Of a stretch of 64,000 bases of DNA, positions 23,136 to 35,136 are shown piece after piece (the first letter of the stretch is position 1; every line of letters begins with the position of its first letter). The position numbers were made by a program, and so were the translations under genes. Source of the stretch: Semisulcospira habei (Eukaryota; Mollusca; Gastropoda; Semisulcospiridae); assembly GCA_036245525.1 (NCBI GenBank), contig BTPG01000005.1, positions 130,083,820-130,147,819 of the forward strand, read 5' to 3'. A model generated the notes under the pieces. The model did no database searches. It was given only the letters and a program-made list of their open reading frames with translations, and was not told the DNA's origin.

Positions 23136-23772
23136 TGTGGTCCTCACCACCCTGCTGTATGGTTCCGAGTCCTGGGCCCTCTACCGCAGCCAACTACGAC
23201 TCCTCGAACGCTTCCACCAGCGCTGCCTGCGTACCATCCTGGGCATTCACTGGAGTGACTATGTCACCAATGTCGAGGTCCTTGAACAGGCTGAAACCGT
23301 GAGCATCGAGGCTTTGCTGCTGCGGACACAGCTCCGCTGGGCGGGGCATGTCTCCAGGATGGAGGATCATCGCCTACCAAAGATCACCCTGTTCGGCGAG
23401 CTTGCTACTGGACACCGTGACAGAGGGGCACCAAAGAAGAGATACAAAGACTGTCTCAAGAAGTCACTTAGTGCCTGCCAAATCGACCACCACCAGTGGT
23501 CTTCGCTTGCTGTGGACCGTGACACCTGGCGCTCCACTATTTACAAGGCAGCTGTCTCCTTTGAGGACTCTCGCAGAGCTAGCCTTAAGGACAAGCGGCT
23601 CAGGAGAAAGAACAGAGATGCCGCAACTCAGAACTCTGGCCATACCTTCCCCTGCAGCCACTGCGGTCGAACCTGCCTGTCCCGGATTGGCCTCCGCAGC
23701 CACGAACAAGCCTGCAGATGTCGTGGGCAACTCCTATAAAATCTTCGTTCGCGAAGTCCAGCCAAGAGAGAG
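23136..23772 (+). mobile_element. 5'-truncated LINE 3' end with C-terminal zinc finger
   Basis: The open frame through 23739 encodes the end of a non-LTR retrotransposon protein: VVLTTLLYGSESWALY, RFHQRCLRTILGIHW, LRWAGHVSRMEDHRLPK, RGAPKKRYKDCLKKS and a final C2H2-type finger FPCSHCGRTCLSRIGLRSHE. C-terminal zinc fingers of this kind are known in several LINE clades; I cannot name the clade. A perfect 12-bp duplication, ATACTGACGAGC, flanks it at 23124-23135 and 23773-23784. The right-hand copy is also the first 12 bases of a palindromic repeat, so the LINE landed at the edge of that repeat. It differs in sequence from the element at 16817-17381. Confidence 0.92.
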
Positions 23773-23881
23773 ATACTGACGAGCAAAGGAAATGCGACAT
23801 ATTTGGAATCATCAGAAACACTAAAAGTCTAGTGTTTTCCGATGATTCCAAAACTGTCGCATTTCTTTTGCTTGTCAGTAT
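23773..23881. repeat. Family K palindromic element, interrupted at its left edge by a LINE
   Basis: Arms start ATACTGAC(GA)GCAAAGGAAA and end TTTCTTTTGCTTGTCAGTAT, with GGAATCATC/GATGATTCC and AACACTA/TAGTGTT pairs inside. About 50 bases per arm and a four-base loop. Confidence 0.85.
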
Positions 23882-24269
23882 AGTTTGCAATATCTCCTTT
23901 ATAAATGTTCTTAGTATGTCTTACAATAATGCTGGACAAAAGGACTAACTTAAATTATAAATGTCATAAAATGAACAATTTTCTGCTCTTCTTCTCCTTT
24001 GTATGTGGGACTTTTTATTCAAAAAGGCACTGAAAACCTCTGGCAATTGGCATGTCTGCCTACTCACTTGGATTGTGAAAACAGAGGAGAAAAGTCTTAG
24101 CTGAGGCTTTTATGTTTTCTTATGCACATAGATGCATTTTCAGTGCGTTAACAATCTCTGGCAGTAACTGTTCTTGTAACGGTGTGTGTGTATGTGTGCG
24201 ATTTTGATATCATGTGTCACTTTAGTTATTGTAACATCTATTGTAGCGTTTTTTTCTTGTACTTTTTGT

Positions 24270-24358
24270 TCTGTGATTTTTTTTATCTTGTAAAGTGCTT
24301 AGAGCACCATTCATTTGGAGGTTAAGTGCTATATAAATGTACATTATTATTATTATAA
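24270..24358 (+). mobile_element. LINE/SINE 3' tail remnant
   Basis: Contains TTGTAAAGTGCTTAGAGCA, then GGAGGTTAAGTGCTATATAA and a TTATTATTATT tail. This combination is the usual 3' end of L2-like LINEs and the SINEs that use them. The 5' limit cannot be set. Confidence 0.6.
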
Positions 24359-25046
24359 TCCATGGTATTGGTGAATTTTAGCAGCCACAGCCTGCCATGG
24401 AGCAAATAGCTTTAAAGCTAGAAGAATCAATAGGGAATGTGATAAAAGATGGAATGCAACAGAGTGACGGGTAGGGTCCTATGGGGACAACTTTTTTAAA
24501 TGAATATTAAAATCATCTGTCATCTGAAAACAAAAGTTCTATCAAATAATAACAGCATGGAAAATAAGATGTGAATTTCTTAGAGACTCGGTGTAAAACA
24601 CAAATCAACATTTTTTTAACATGGTGAATCCATTTATTATTACTCTGAAACTTTGTTAAACCAGGTGCCTCAAAGTTATAACAAAACCTGAAGGTAAAGA
24701 GTGATAGTGGAATGCAGCAGAAGGAAGTAAAATAGGGCAAGACTGTCATCAAAACCGGCTTTAGTTTGAATATTGATCCTTACAGCCAGTTTGACACTGA
24801 ATCCATGAGTAAACACTCATTATATAATCCTTACCGTGCTTATCTCAAAATAAGTGTACTTAAGAACGATCACAGAAACTGTTTTTTTTTAAATTGTAGA
24901 GGCCATAAAACGAGCGCCCTGAAGGAAAAAAAAATGGAAAACGTGAACCAGTTCTAATGTCCTCTGCATGAAACGAGGCTCACTGAACCACTCTTGGGAC
25001 ACCCTGAAATGTGTTCTGACTGGCAATTCTACATGGGCCAGTTGTA

Positions 25047-25139
25047 CGAGTGAGTTTAGTCCTGCGCCAGCCACCAAACAACATGCTCCGCTATAGCGGA
25101 ACACCTTGCTTCGTGGCTGGCGGACTTTACCTCACTCGT
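25047..25139. repeat. Family H hairpin
   Basis: CGAGTGAGTTTAGTCCTGCG at the left, CTCACTCG at the right, centre TGCTCCGCTATAGCGGAACA. Confidence 0.85.
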
Positions 25140-25195
25140 GCAACCGAATCCAGCTCCCCAATTACCCTTTTATTTCCTACGCCAACTGCTGACTG

Positions 25196-25290
25196 GTTGA
25201 TGTTAGCTCATGGGTAATGCCTGATCAGCTTGGCGCCTAGACAGGTGCAAAGGTGATCACGCATTACCCATGAGCTAGCATGATCAATAT
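25196..25290. mobile_element. Family A variant hairpin
   Basis: Arms TAGCTCATGGGTAATGCCTG and mirror, a diverged arm sequence with the same GCTTGGCGCC centre. Confidence 0.8.
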
Positions 25291-25995
25291 CCGTCTTGCA
25301 GAATACTCATACTCAGCAAAGGATTTGTGCATGTGAGCCATTTTGTCTCTGGAAATGAAGATCGAGAGCACAATTATCTATTTTGGGTAAACACAGACCG
25401 AGTCTTACCTAGCATGCAGTCGGTCCCTTGTGATCGGGTATCAAGTGATCAATTACCAACGCCTGTTTACTCAACGGTGCTCTAAAACCTCAGGGACTCA
25501 CAGTGGTGTGAGTGCCTTTGCAAAGACAATACACACTTTATGGGCGTAATAGTGAGAGAAAAAAAAGCTACAATAAGTTGTTTAACTAAAAGCGTGGAGC
25601 TCTCATCCAAGTGCTACAAAACTCATGATTGCATCAGCATGCAGAAAGTGTGTATGTGTGTGTGGGCGCGCATGCACGTCTTATGTGCACACAATAACGT
25701 TTACGCACACACATTAACGTCTCTTTGTGCCTGCCATTACCCTGACTGCTATTCCCGTGCGGGCCTATACTGCCACAGCAGGCGTTGTTCAACAACAGAA
25801 GACCAACGTGACATTTTCAAGATCGCTACTCCATGGTCTCGAGAGACAGACGGATGCCTACTATTGCAATTCTCTTGACATGCGATAATCACTTCCATGA
25901 TGATTTACACAGTTGATGTATATCACCATCAAGCATGCATGTTCTGCCATTTAAACGGCACAAGTCCAAACCTGCTCTCTCACGGAACACCTAAT

Positions 25996-26150
25996 TTAAC
26001 CCTTTTAGCCCCAAGGTCCCATTCCTCAAATTTCTGAGTGTTGCCTAACGACTATGTACCAGTTGCCTCAAGGCACCAAGCTAATCTGGCACTACCCCTG
26101 AATTATCATGGTCAAGCCATCTCCTGCTGTAATGATCTGGGGCTAAAAGT
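25996..26150. mobile_element. Family A (A1) element with one hairpin arm deleted
   Basis: TTAACCCTTTTAGCCCCAAG at the left and CTGGGGCTAAAAG at the right; only one hairpin arm (CACCAAGCTAATCTGGCACT) remains. Confidence 0.82.
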
Positions 26151-26395
26151 ACTATACCATGCAAGTAATATACTTTTTTTCTGCTCACCCAGTAAAGTCA
26201 ATGTCTATGATAAATCTTTCCAAACCTGCCACATATTCGTCTGAAGTGGACATTTGCACAAACACAAGCTGTCACAGCGTCAGAATGAATCAGTCAGCCC
26301 ACCAGTGTACAGGACTCAATTGTCCAGACGTTTGCCCACAAAAATGACAGTGATATCCCCAAGTCGTCCAGATCCTCATGCGATACCAAAGGTCT

Positions 26396-26451
26396 TCAAC
26401 CCTTTGGAGGTTGGTAGCAATTTTTCCCGCTACCGACGGCCAAAGGGTTAA
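26396..26451. mobile_element. Shortened family C element
   Basis: CAACCCTTTGGAGGTTGGTA to CCGACGGCCAAAGGGTTAA. Confidence 0.85.
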
Positions 26452-26599
26452 CCCCCCCCCCCCCCCCACCTTTTTGTGCGTGCTGTCACAGGTGGCTGCA
26501 TGCACAAGGGCGTTAAAAATGATCCATGCATCTTGCTGACCAGATATATTTGCTGCATCCAGCTGTTTGACCACAAAACTACTCTTGTAGCACTCTTGT

Positions 26600-26695
26600 A
26601 GTTAACGTGCTCCGTCTGTAGAAACACACATCCACATGTGTCCCTGCTGGGTGTTTCAAATGGCTTATGAAGATCTATGCCTCTTGCTGATCCAA
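26600..26695. mobile_element. Degenerate family B hairpin
   Basis: Right arm GAAGATCTATGCCTCTTGC is clear; the left arm is eroded. A lone right arm also lies at 27180-27206. Confidence 0.6.
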
Positions 26696-27463
26696 TTTGC
26701 ATTTGTTACACCTTGCTGTTGTTTGACCTCAAAAATGTCAAGGCAGGCACAGTCCGACAATGCTTCTCCAGTGAAGGCCACCCATCTACAGTGGACATAG
26801 AGCCTCACCCCTTCACAGCTACGGCGACTCATGGAAATTGTGGACTCATTTACTCCCGAATACCTAAGACGCGGTTGCCAAGTGATGTTAAGTGAACTGG
26901 CATTGGCAAGGCCGAAGAGGGGACTGGCCTCAGTGGACTTGACACCAACAGAAGTCTACAGGGATAACTGGTCATTGTGATCGCACCTCTCAAACACACA
27001 AGACCACTTCTGAAGCTATGCTCTTCCTCTTCTGTCTCAACAGTTACCCAATCTGGTTGTAAACTTGCCCCCCCCCCCCCCCCACACCTTAATAAAAACA
27101 AACTCCTAATTTGAGGCACAGGTGGATCTCATCTCGGTCAGCAATACAGAATTTAACGAGCCCTCCGGACTACACAGCCCATGAAAATCTATGCCTCATG
27201 CAGATCACAGTTACAAGCCGAATTGTGTCCATATGTGAGAAACTTCCATGCATTTGTGTTCCTGCCTAAGAGTCAAACATTGCTTGACCCCTAGGCAGCA
27301 TATGCAGACTCAAGGGCAGCCCATGCAGTACAGTTAATTAAAATGCTGAATCAACACTAACAGCACTGAAAGTAACCAATAAGAAGATGGTGATTTTTGT
27401 GCCTAACCAAGAGGCTGCATTTCTCAAAGTCTGGGTGTGTCATTATGTACAAGGTGCAGGAGA

Positions 27464-27595
27464 TGGATTGACCATGATGATTCAAGGGTAGTGCCTGATT
27501 AGCTTGGCACCATCAGATGCCAACCTAATCTGGCACCACCCTTGAATTATTATGGTCACTCCAACTCTTGCTGTAGTGCGTTGGGGCAAATTTTT
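27464..27595. mobile_element. Family A (A1) element
   Basis: Hairpin arms TTCAAGGGTAGTGCCTGATT and mirror, followed by a TGTAGTGCGTTGGGGC right end. Confidence 0.85.
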
Positions 27596-27785
27596 TTTAT
27601 TTTTTTGTTATTTAAGTTTAACCCTTAGGCTGTAAGCAGCACTTTTTGTCGAGGACGAGGAGACTGGGCCGTGGAGGACAGCACATTCATTGACTACCTT
27701 CATACAAAGCTTTCCCCACACAAAGCTAACCTGGCAATAACTCAGAGACATCGTTCACTCCTCTGTCAGTGTCACTGGACTAGTT

Positions 27786-27850
27786 GTGTGCTTGTCTGTA
27801 ATTCTGGTACTTAAGACTGTAGGCAGTAAGGTCTAAAATCACAAACCAGC
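27786..27850. repeat. Family E hairpin, diverged
   Basis: GCTTGTCTGTAATTCTGGTA against GTCTAAAATCACAAACCAGC. A single arm also lies at about 37777-37803. Confidence 0.7.
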
Positions 27851-27916
27851 AGACACTTTCCAGACCACTGAAGCTGGAATTGAAAGAAAACGTCCAATGG
27901 CCAAGTCTGACATGCC

Positions 27917-27962
27917 GCCCCCCCCCCCCCCCCCCCCCCCCCCACCCAAAAAAAAAAAAAAA
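27917..27962. repeat. Poly-C then poly-A run
   Basis: More than 25 C, then 14 A. Other C or G runs of 13 or more: 22037, 22542, 26453, 27069, 33051, 60232, 61337 and 63009. Confidence 0.95.
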
Positions 27963-28222
27963 TCAGTTACTGCAGTACTGTCTGCTGAGCAGCATCTGTT
28001 ACTGTTTGTGTTCCTGGAGTTTTAAGACGCTGCAGAAATCTTAATTCCATCCTGAATTAGAAACTGCTGGGTTCTACCTGGCCATCTGCTGAAGGCGCAG
28101 GCTCTTCATCAACTGGGGACTTCTTACCTGCAATTAGTGCACACTTTCCAAACCTTCTATTTCTAGGCTAGCACAATGCACTTTGATAAACCACGCAAAG
28201 TGAAATCAAGCCTGGAGCTTCT

Positions 28223-28422
28223 TTAACCCATTCAGCCCCAACAAACTACAGTGGGAGATGGATCGATCATGACAATTCAAAGGTAGTGCCACATCAGCTG
28301 ATGATGGCGCCAAGCTAATCTGTCACTACCCTTGAATTGTCATGGTCGATCCATCTCCTGCAACTGGTACATGGTCATTAGGTGACACCTCCAAAGTTTG
28401 GAAAATGTGGCCATGGGGTTAA
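28223..28422. mobile_element. Family A (A1) TTAA element
   Basis: TTAACCCATTCAGCCCCAAC to GCCATGGGGTTAA. The last TTAA is directly followed by CCCCTTCCCTGTCACTG, which looks like the start of another TTAA element sharing the site. Confidence 0.88.
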
Positions 28423-28975
28423 CCCCTTCCCTGTCACTGTGCAAATTACAAAATTACCTCAAAGGCAGGATAGTCCTGCTACTGTAGTAAAAACCCACAA
28501 GACTACAAAACTAGAAGAGTCTTGGCTGACCTTATTAGCCTCAGAGAGTGAGTTACATAATGGCCGTGTGAATGACAGTTCGAACCCACAGATTGTAATG
28601 GTGTAAAGGCTGAACGCACAAACGCATGTACACCTACACAGGCTTGAACTATTAAAGAAAATAACACGGTTGACTAGGAGCTAATCTAGCCATACCATTA
28701 CACACAACAGAATGAATGGCCCACTAACAATCAGGTTTTGTGTTCTCACAGAAGGAACAAACCAGTAAGGGACATGGGCCCTGCCATGGGACACCGGTAC
28801 CATTATGGTTTCTTGTCCCAGTCCCCTGTAACAAGGGCCTTTCAACTCGTCCTAGTCGTCTTTAATAGCCATTCAACTACAACTTGTCGATCTTGTCCAT
28901 GCGCATTTTTTAAAAGCAACAGGTTGGCACTGGACATTCTCTTATTCTCTAGTGTACACAGGACAGCTTTATCTA

Positions 28976-29285
28976 TTTAGCCCTAGGACACTACATCAAG
29001 AGGGGGACTGACCATGATAATCCAAGGGTAGTGTCAGACTGGCTTGGCATGATCAGGTGCCAAGCTAATCTGGCATTGGCAATACCCTAGAATTATCTTG
29101 GTTAATCCATCTCATGCAGCTGGTATGCAATCCTTAGATGACACCTCCAAATGCGACCATGGGGTAAAAAATGCAAGAAGATATGGATTGACCATGATAG
29201 TTGAAGGGTGCTGCCAAAATAGCCTGGTGCATCTTGGTGCCAAACAATTCTGGTACCATCCTTTAACTACAGTACTTTATCCTAG
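28976..29285. mobile_element. Two diverged family A hairpins
   Basis: First hairpin about 29010-29105, second about 29182-29280; both keep the GGTGCCAA centre but have many arm mismatches, so they are old copies. Confidence 0.7.
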
Positions 29286-29770
29286 AGCCAACATGGCAGT
29301 TCCCAATGAGCCTTGATAAATGTGAGGTTTCACACAAATCAGGCACTATGCATGTACCTGAACTATTCACAATCACAGTGAATTCATCTCCAATAGTTGG
29401 TGTTTGAAGTTCAAGTAATATTACACGCAAATTTGAAGACACATTTCAGCACCATTTGTGTTTATTATGCCTTGTTGACATACCAAATGAACTTTAAGTA
29501 AAACTGACAGCAAAAGTATAATGTTATCGCACTTATTTATTCTACGCAACCACTAGCGTGTCAATCTATTTTTAGCTGTTTCTCGTACTGATAACGTTGT
29601 ATTTATAGAATTTAGAATGGAGTGGAGTCATTGTCAAATTACTTGATGTTAAGATTTTGTGTGCTGAACTGAATTCTCCTGTGTCTAAATGAATCATAAC
29701 TAGCCCTGTAACGTTTCGTGACCATCTGTTACAGAAGTGTATCTTTGAACTGTCACGGTGGTAGTGGCCT

Positions 29771-29860
29771 TCAACCCTTTGAATGTCAGTAGCGTTTTTG
29801 TCGCGATGATTTCTACAGGAATCATCGTGACAAAACAACTATCGACACACAAAGGGCTAA
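29771..29860. mobile_element. Family C hairpin
   Basis: CAACCCTTTGAATGTCAGTA to CGACACACAAAGGGCTAA, inner arms GTCGCGATGATT / AATCATCGTGAC. Confidence 0.87.
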
Positions 29861-30649
29861 AGTTTAATGTAAGATGGGGTATTCTCATAAACTGCGAGAA
29901 CCATCAAACCCATGGGTTCACTAACTGGTGTCAAAAGTTAACAAAAAACCCAACATGTTCTTGCATCGGTTTGTAAACAAGAAACTTGACAAGTGACTAT
30001 GAAAATGCCCATACATGACTACAGCAGTGCAACAAGTCAAACATTCACCTTGACTGTGTCACAGCCATAATTGTAAACCTGAATAGACAGTCTGCACATT
30101 CTTTCATTCTGTTCTGCTGGTAACCCATGGCTATTCCATTCTTGCACACCTGGTTGGTAAACTTTGGTGAATTCTAACAACACCAAGTTATGGAACTGAA
30201 GAACTTGAATTTTTCTAACTGCACACATCAACTTTCATTTCTGACAAAACACAATTTGAGTTAAATAACTAAGAGTAAGAGTAATATATATACCATTCTG
30301 TAAACTAAACAACAAAAAATGTAAGCACTGTGTACTAAGAAAGTGTGTACTCAAAAGGTGGTGGTTGGGGTTTCAGACTGTGATGACACTGTCTAAAAAA
30401 GCAAAGTCAAGTATATCTCCCACCCAAAAGTAGAGCCATTTTGTTTGGATAATTATGTAAAAATAATGGCCACTATAAATATGATGCATACATTATGAAG
30501 CTATCAAGATGTTCTATCCAGTTTAAAAATACCTCTTTGCTCATAGCATGACTATTGAGAAAGCACTTCAAGTTTCCACAGCCAAACCACCAAGTTCAAG
30601 TGGTGAAAAATAATAAAGGCCACCTGGCATGACATCTGTAATGAAACAA

Positions 30650-30750
30650 TTTAACCCGGATATATAACAGAATATAATTTTGACCATGACCAGAGGCACC
30701 AAGGTATTCTGGTACCACCCTTGAGCCTCCATGCTCAATCTATCTCCTGA
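30650..30750. mobile_element. Family A half element
   Basis: TTTAACCCGGATATATAACA then only the right arm, GGTACCACCCTTGAGCC. Confidence 0.65.
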
Positions 30751-31499
30751 ACTGTAATTTAGTCTCTTCAAAGGTCAACTCCCAAATTTTGGAATTTTGA
30801 CTAGTATAATACTCTAGAATGTGTTATCCATGTCCCTGGGGGGAAAAAAGTAAACCTGATCTTCAGTAAGAACACGGTAAGTGACAGAATGTATGTAAAG
30901 CTAACTTCAGCTAAGTCACAGATTATCACTTGGCATGAGCTGACAGAATGAAGTTTATGCACAAACACAACAATTCTTCTTTCTATGCACCTCCATATTT
31001 ATAATTCATATGGGTAGTTGTCGCTCAAACAATTCACACTTAAATTATAATGCTATTGCTAGTCTGTGACAGCGTTATGCACACAAAACAATCATCCAAC
31101 CAGTAAACCTAATGTGCAAACTGTAAATTGAGATACATGTGTACTGACAACCACTGCCAAGTCAACTGATGAAATCACAATGCAAAAATGAACCCAAACA
31201 TTACTGAAAGTAAAACAATCCCTACCAGTGAGACTCGTCAGATTCTGAATCTCATCATCTCTACATGAACACAACCTCAAGGCCAAAGTCAGTGCACCGG
31301 TCAACGATTCCTGCAGTAGTAACTAATTTTAGACTGCGAATGTGTTAGCACCTATTACATTTATACCTTGTGCAAAGTTTTGCACATTTCAAATTTCTGT
31401 TACTCTAGCAAACTGGCAGTCAAATTGGAATCGCCTGAGTGACGCATAAATTACGTGTATTCGTTTACCATGAGAGTAGTTGTGTGATGAGCGAGTGCA

Positions 31500-32350
31500 G
31501 GAAGACGATTCAGTAAATTCCTCGACTTCCATATTCCTGGACAAAAGCACCGAGACACATGAAGCCACCACTCACAGTTTCGGCAGAGAACGGAGAAGTC
31601 ACTCGGGACGTTTCCTCAACTTCGACACTAGCGAATAGTCACGAAATCACCGAAATCATGATGCTTCTCTATTGCGATGTAATCCAGAAATAAAACTGAA
31701 GCTATTCCGACTTCTACGAAACCTGCAACTTCTCTCCCTCTGCCAGAATATGTGCGTGAAAATTGCATCTATTTGAAGAAGCACGTCATAACATGATTCT
31801 GTGGTCGGCAGCCATCTTGAAAAATAGTCCACGCAAGAGGACGCAAATCCTAGCAAAAACAGTATGTTTGTGGCAGTGTACTCTCTGCCAATGGTTAGAA
31901 TTAGTCAAAACTAATCCTCTAAGACAAACACTGTAGAAAATAATGGTCAATTTCCTGATACAAGCACAAAGTTACGCGACATGGGCACTTCCAAACTCTT
32001 CCTCAACAGAGCACAGCAAAACTTACCATGGTCATTTTCGACTGCGCTATCCATTTAGGTTCAATTGCGGCGTCTGTCTCATGTTTGTGGGCTTCAACAA
32101 GTCTTTGTCTAGAAGTGAAACACACAGAGTTTGTAGATGAACTGAAAGTTCATGCGAAATTAGGGCAATGATGTGCACCTCCAGTTACCCCTCACTGCCT
32201 ACCCCGTGTGTTTTGAAGATGGAGGAATATTGTTGTTGTCAATTTCCATTTTGGGAAAATGTGCATATCAATGTCGCAGTGAGAACCAATCAAATTTCAG
32301 TATGTGTGGCCACACATAATTGATTGACAGGTACACAGGACGAATATTCT
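31500..32350 (-). promoter_or_regulatory. Promoter-like interval around candidate NFI first exon
   Basis: Relative to the flanks this interval has few hairpin elements. On the minus strand it contains an AAGATGGCTGCC motif (about 31810-31821), resembling the YY1 element found near many transcription starts, and plus-strand AACCAATCA (about 32284) resembling a CCAAT box. A second possible donor, GTGAGTGG, lies at about 31579-31572 minus. No TATA box is obvious. This is motif reading only. Confidence 0.3.
32027..32160 (-). CDS. NFI: Candidate NFI exon 1 (5' UTR plus start codon)
   Basis: On the minus strand, the start codon at 32029-32027 is followed immediately by a consensus donor GTAAGTTTTG. 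The context is ACCATGG once spliced, a strong Kozak match, and the phase is 0, which is what the exon at 13662-13817 needs (it starts with GAT GAA TTT). The joined protein would start [13 protein letters not shown] second in-frame ATG lies two codons upstream (ATG ACC ATG), so the start may be M-T-M-D. In vertebrate NFI genes the first intron falls at the same place, just before DEFHPF. The 5' boundary given here is arbitrary: I cannot see the transcription start. The link to exon 2 crosses about 18 kb and is inference; any other ATG-ending exon in that interval would be an alternative. Confidence 0.45.
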
Positions 32351-32359
32351 AACTATTTT

Positions 32360-33900
32360 TCCGGATTATGTCAATCATCGTGAAAGTACTCATACGCAGG
32401 AAAAAGTTTCTATGCCAGATGTTACGAGCAGAAGCCAGGAACTACACACTTGTCGAGCGAAACCGCCATACACACACAGCACAGGAGATGCGTACACGAC
32501 TAAATGGTACCGCCTACCAGGTGCGCTGCGTGGATGCACGAGTTACCGCCCGTTAACGCGCCTGAGAGCAACACCGTGCACTAGTGTTGAATTTCAGTAA
32601 ATTTGATCAATGAATAATTTGTTAATGTAAATTAAGAACAAAGAAAAATGTGGCCGTTAAATGTGATAAATATAGGCACAGTTTGAAGTCTGAAGCTGCA
32701 AAAAAAAAAGTCATGATCACGTATGTCCGTGGCGGCCGGGGTGGCGGCCGCGAAGCCGGCCTTCAGTCATCTCAGTGATGGATGGACCCCAGGCGACGAA
32801 GGTCCCCCAAAATGCACCCCCCCCCCCCACCTCTCTTTCAAGAAGGAGGGGGTGCCAGAGAATCCCCCAACTCCCGCAATTTTTGAAGAAAAAAATATTG
32901 AAAAATATTTTATGTCGAGAATAACTTGAACCGCATTAAAATATTATCTGATAAGAAAACCTCAAAAGATTTTGATTGTGCCGTTTGATTTTTACGGGGT
33001 TCGACTGTCACTACTCGCCGGAATACTCAGTTACACACACCACGAAAAGGGGGGGGGGGGGGGCACACTCCCAAAAAAGGGTTAGTACGGTCATTCGCAG
33101 AGCAGACCGACTAAGGCCATCGCGGCCCTAAAAAAGAGACCGCCTTTACTACAGCAACTCCAGCTTGTCGTTTCTTTGATCTGACAGATTCTGATTTGAA
33201 AGTAACTTCAGCATATTCAATGGCCGGTCTGTAGTAAGTTTCGCCAAAGACTGACGAACATCTTAGTAATGCCGGGGTAGCTTTAACCCCTTTCATCATA
33301 GCCCTGACACTGACACAGGCGGCTCTTGAAGAAAATTTGACTATGACCGTGGTGCCAGATGTCGCAAAATCACCACCATTAAGGAAAAACGTGAAGCTAT
33401 TTTTCAAATCTGCCAAATCAATGTTTGGTGGTGCTAGCATAAAGATGCATTATTGTTGGATTGCAAATGGGAAAGGGTTTATTCTTTATTCATCTTATTT
33501 TGCAGCAATCAAACGACGGTCATGTGATTCTTTCTCCGAGACTGCTCATTACAGGTGCAGAAAGCACACGCTCTATAACCGATCTGGTTACTCCACATGA
33601 CTGCGGAAAATAGTAACAATGGTGCGTTTAACCTAGGCACAGGGCGAGACGGTATGGCCAACTCAGCCTCCGCAGTAATCTCAGCTTGCGTCAAACTCAG
33701 TGCCGCGGACTGAATTAGGCACGCTGTGTTTGACCTACTTCTGAATTTTAATGTCGTTTACCGGCTTCTGACTTAATGATCGTCGGAGACCGTCTATTAG
33801 TTTACTGACACTGGTTCGGATTCCGGACCAAGACTAAGCGTCCGCATCATACTGTCATGTGCGGATCATCATTTGATTCGCCTCTTTCAGTGGCGGGCTC
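32360..33900. other. Unique sequence without recognised gene
   Basis: Upstream of the candidate NFI first exon. Holds C and G runs near 32820 and 33050, a single family M arm near 33730 and otherwise no feature. Confidence 0.5.
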
Positions 33901-34159
33901 GGTGTCGCCTCAGATGGCCCGGCGGTAGCGCTTTTAGTTGTCCTGGACAATGACTCAGTAACCGGACGGCGGCTTTTGGCTGTCGACACCTCTTCAGTTT
34001 TCAGTCAAGATGATTCTTGCTGGAGCCGTGTTAATGTTAAGTTTTGTGGGGCAAAAGCGGCACATCATAGCTCTCCATACCTAAACTAACCACACGGTAC
34101 CCCGCCCGCCGCCCCCCTTCCAACTCCCCTGTACTGGTGGGAATCACTGAAAGATTCGC

Positions 34160-34345
34160 ACGTGTGTGTGCGTGTGTCTGTGCGGCGTGTTACGAGTGTG
34201 TGTGTAATGTGTGTGTGTGTAGCGTGTGCATATGGTGTGTGTGTGTGTGTGTGTGTGTCAGTGTCAGGTGTGCCGTGTGTGTGTGTGCCGTTGTGTGTGT
34301 GTGTGTGTGTGCCGAGCCAAGAGAGAGAGAGAGAGAGAGATGATC
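34160..34345. repeat. Compound (GT)n and (GA)n microsatellite
   Basis: GT runs broken by CA, CAG and GCCG units, then (GA)n at 34320-34341. Confidence 0.95.
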
Positions 34346-35009
34346 TGCGAAGGCTGGTTCGTATAATTCAAAACAGGACTCCATTCGACAGCGCCTAATC
34401 TCTCGCGCATCAGCAACATCGGTAGATAGAGTTCCGCACATGCGCTGCGGGGCCGTCTCAACGTGACTGCACGTCCCGGCCAATGGCCGCGTCAAGTTAT
34501 GGCTGCGACAGAAGGCAGTCAGTCACGGTCGTCCTTATCTTCATCCCCATCCCGTCCATTACCATGGGGCAGTGTTTATGGTTATTACAGAAAATGGTTT
34601 AAGAAACAAGCAGAACATGGCAGCTTCCAGGGACGGCAAAAACGATGTTTGACTCACACGGACGGGGGCACTCATCATGTCACTACGTAACGTTGCCGCA
34701 GCCGGCGAGGTTTGACTCTCACTGAGGGCGATAGCTGGATTTCCGACACACTGCCTCACCTGAGCACAGGGCGGGCCGTCAGTGAATACAGCAAGCGGAG
34801 GCCTGGAGACCGAATAGGCACTCAAAGGCCAAACTTCAGTACCAACGTTTTACTAAAGCAGAAAGAGACTTAACTCCTTCCTTGCCACAGGACGCCGGCA
34901 TATCGTTGTTTCTGAAATATTTCAGTATTCATTAAATGACCGGCAAAGTGAGTCATACCGTCCAAGGAACTTTAACGAACATGGCGATACCCGGCGTACT
35001 GCCGGACAA

Positions 35010-35136
35010 ATTGGTCTCAGCAACTGCCGAGAGACTGACATAGACAATCGAATCCTCGCGGGGGCTCACGAGGATCGGCTATGTCTCTTGCATTTCAATC
35101 ACGTTCTCCGGCTTTTCCTCGGCAGTGAAGGGGTTG
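35010..35136. mobile_element. Family B element with disrupted left arm
   Basis: Right arm GGGGGCTCACGAGGATCGGC then TATGTCTCTTGC, ending CGGCAGTGAAGGGGTTGA. Several short insertions break the expected pairing. Confidence 0.78.

Noticed and set aside
23640..23705. C2H2 zinc-finger gene
   Set aside because: The finger is the C-terminus of a truncated LINE protein with target duplications on both sides.
34137..34495. Open frames rich in Cys-Val or Thr-His
   Set aside because: Generated by a (GT)n/(GA)n microsatellite.
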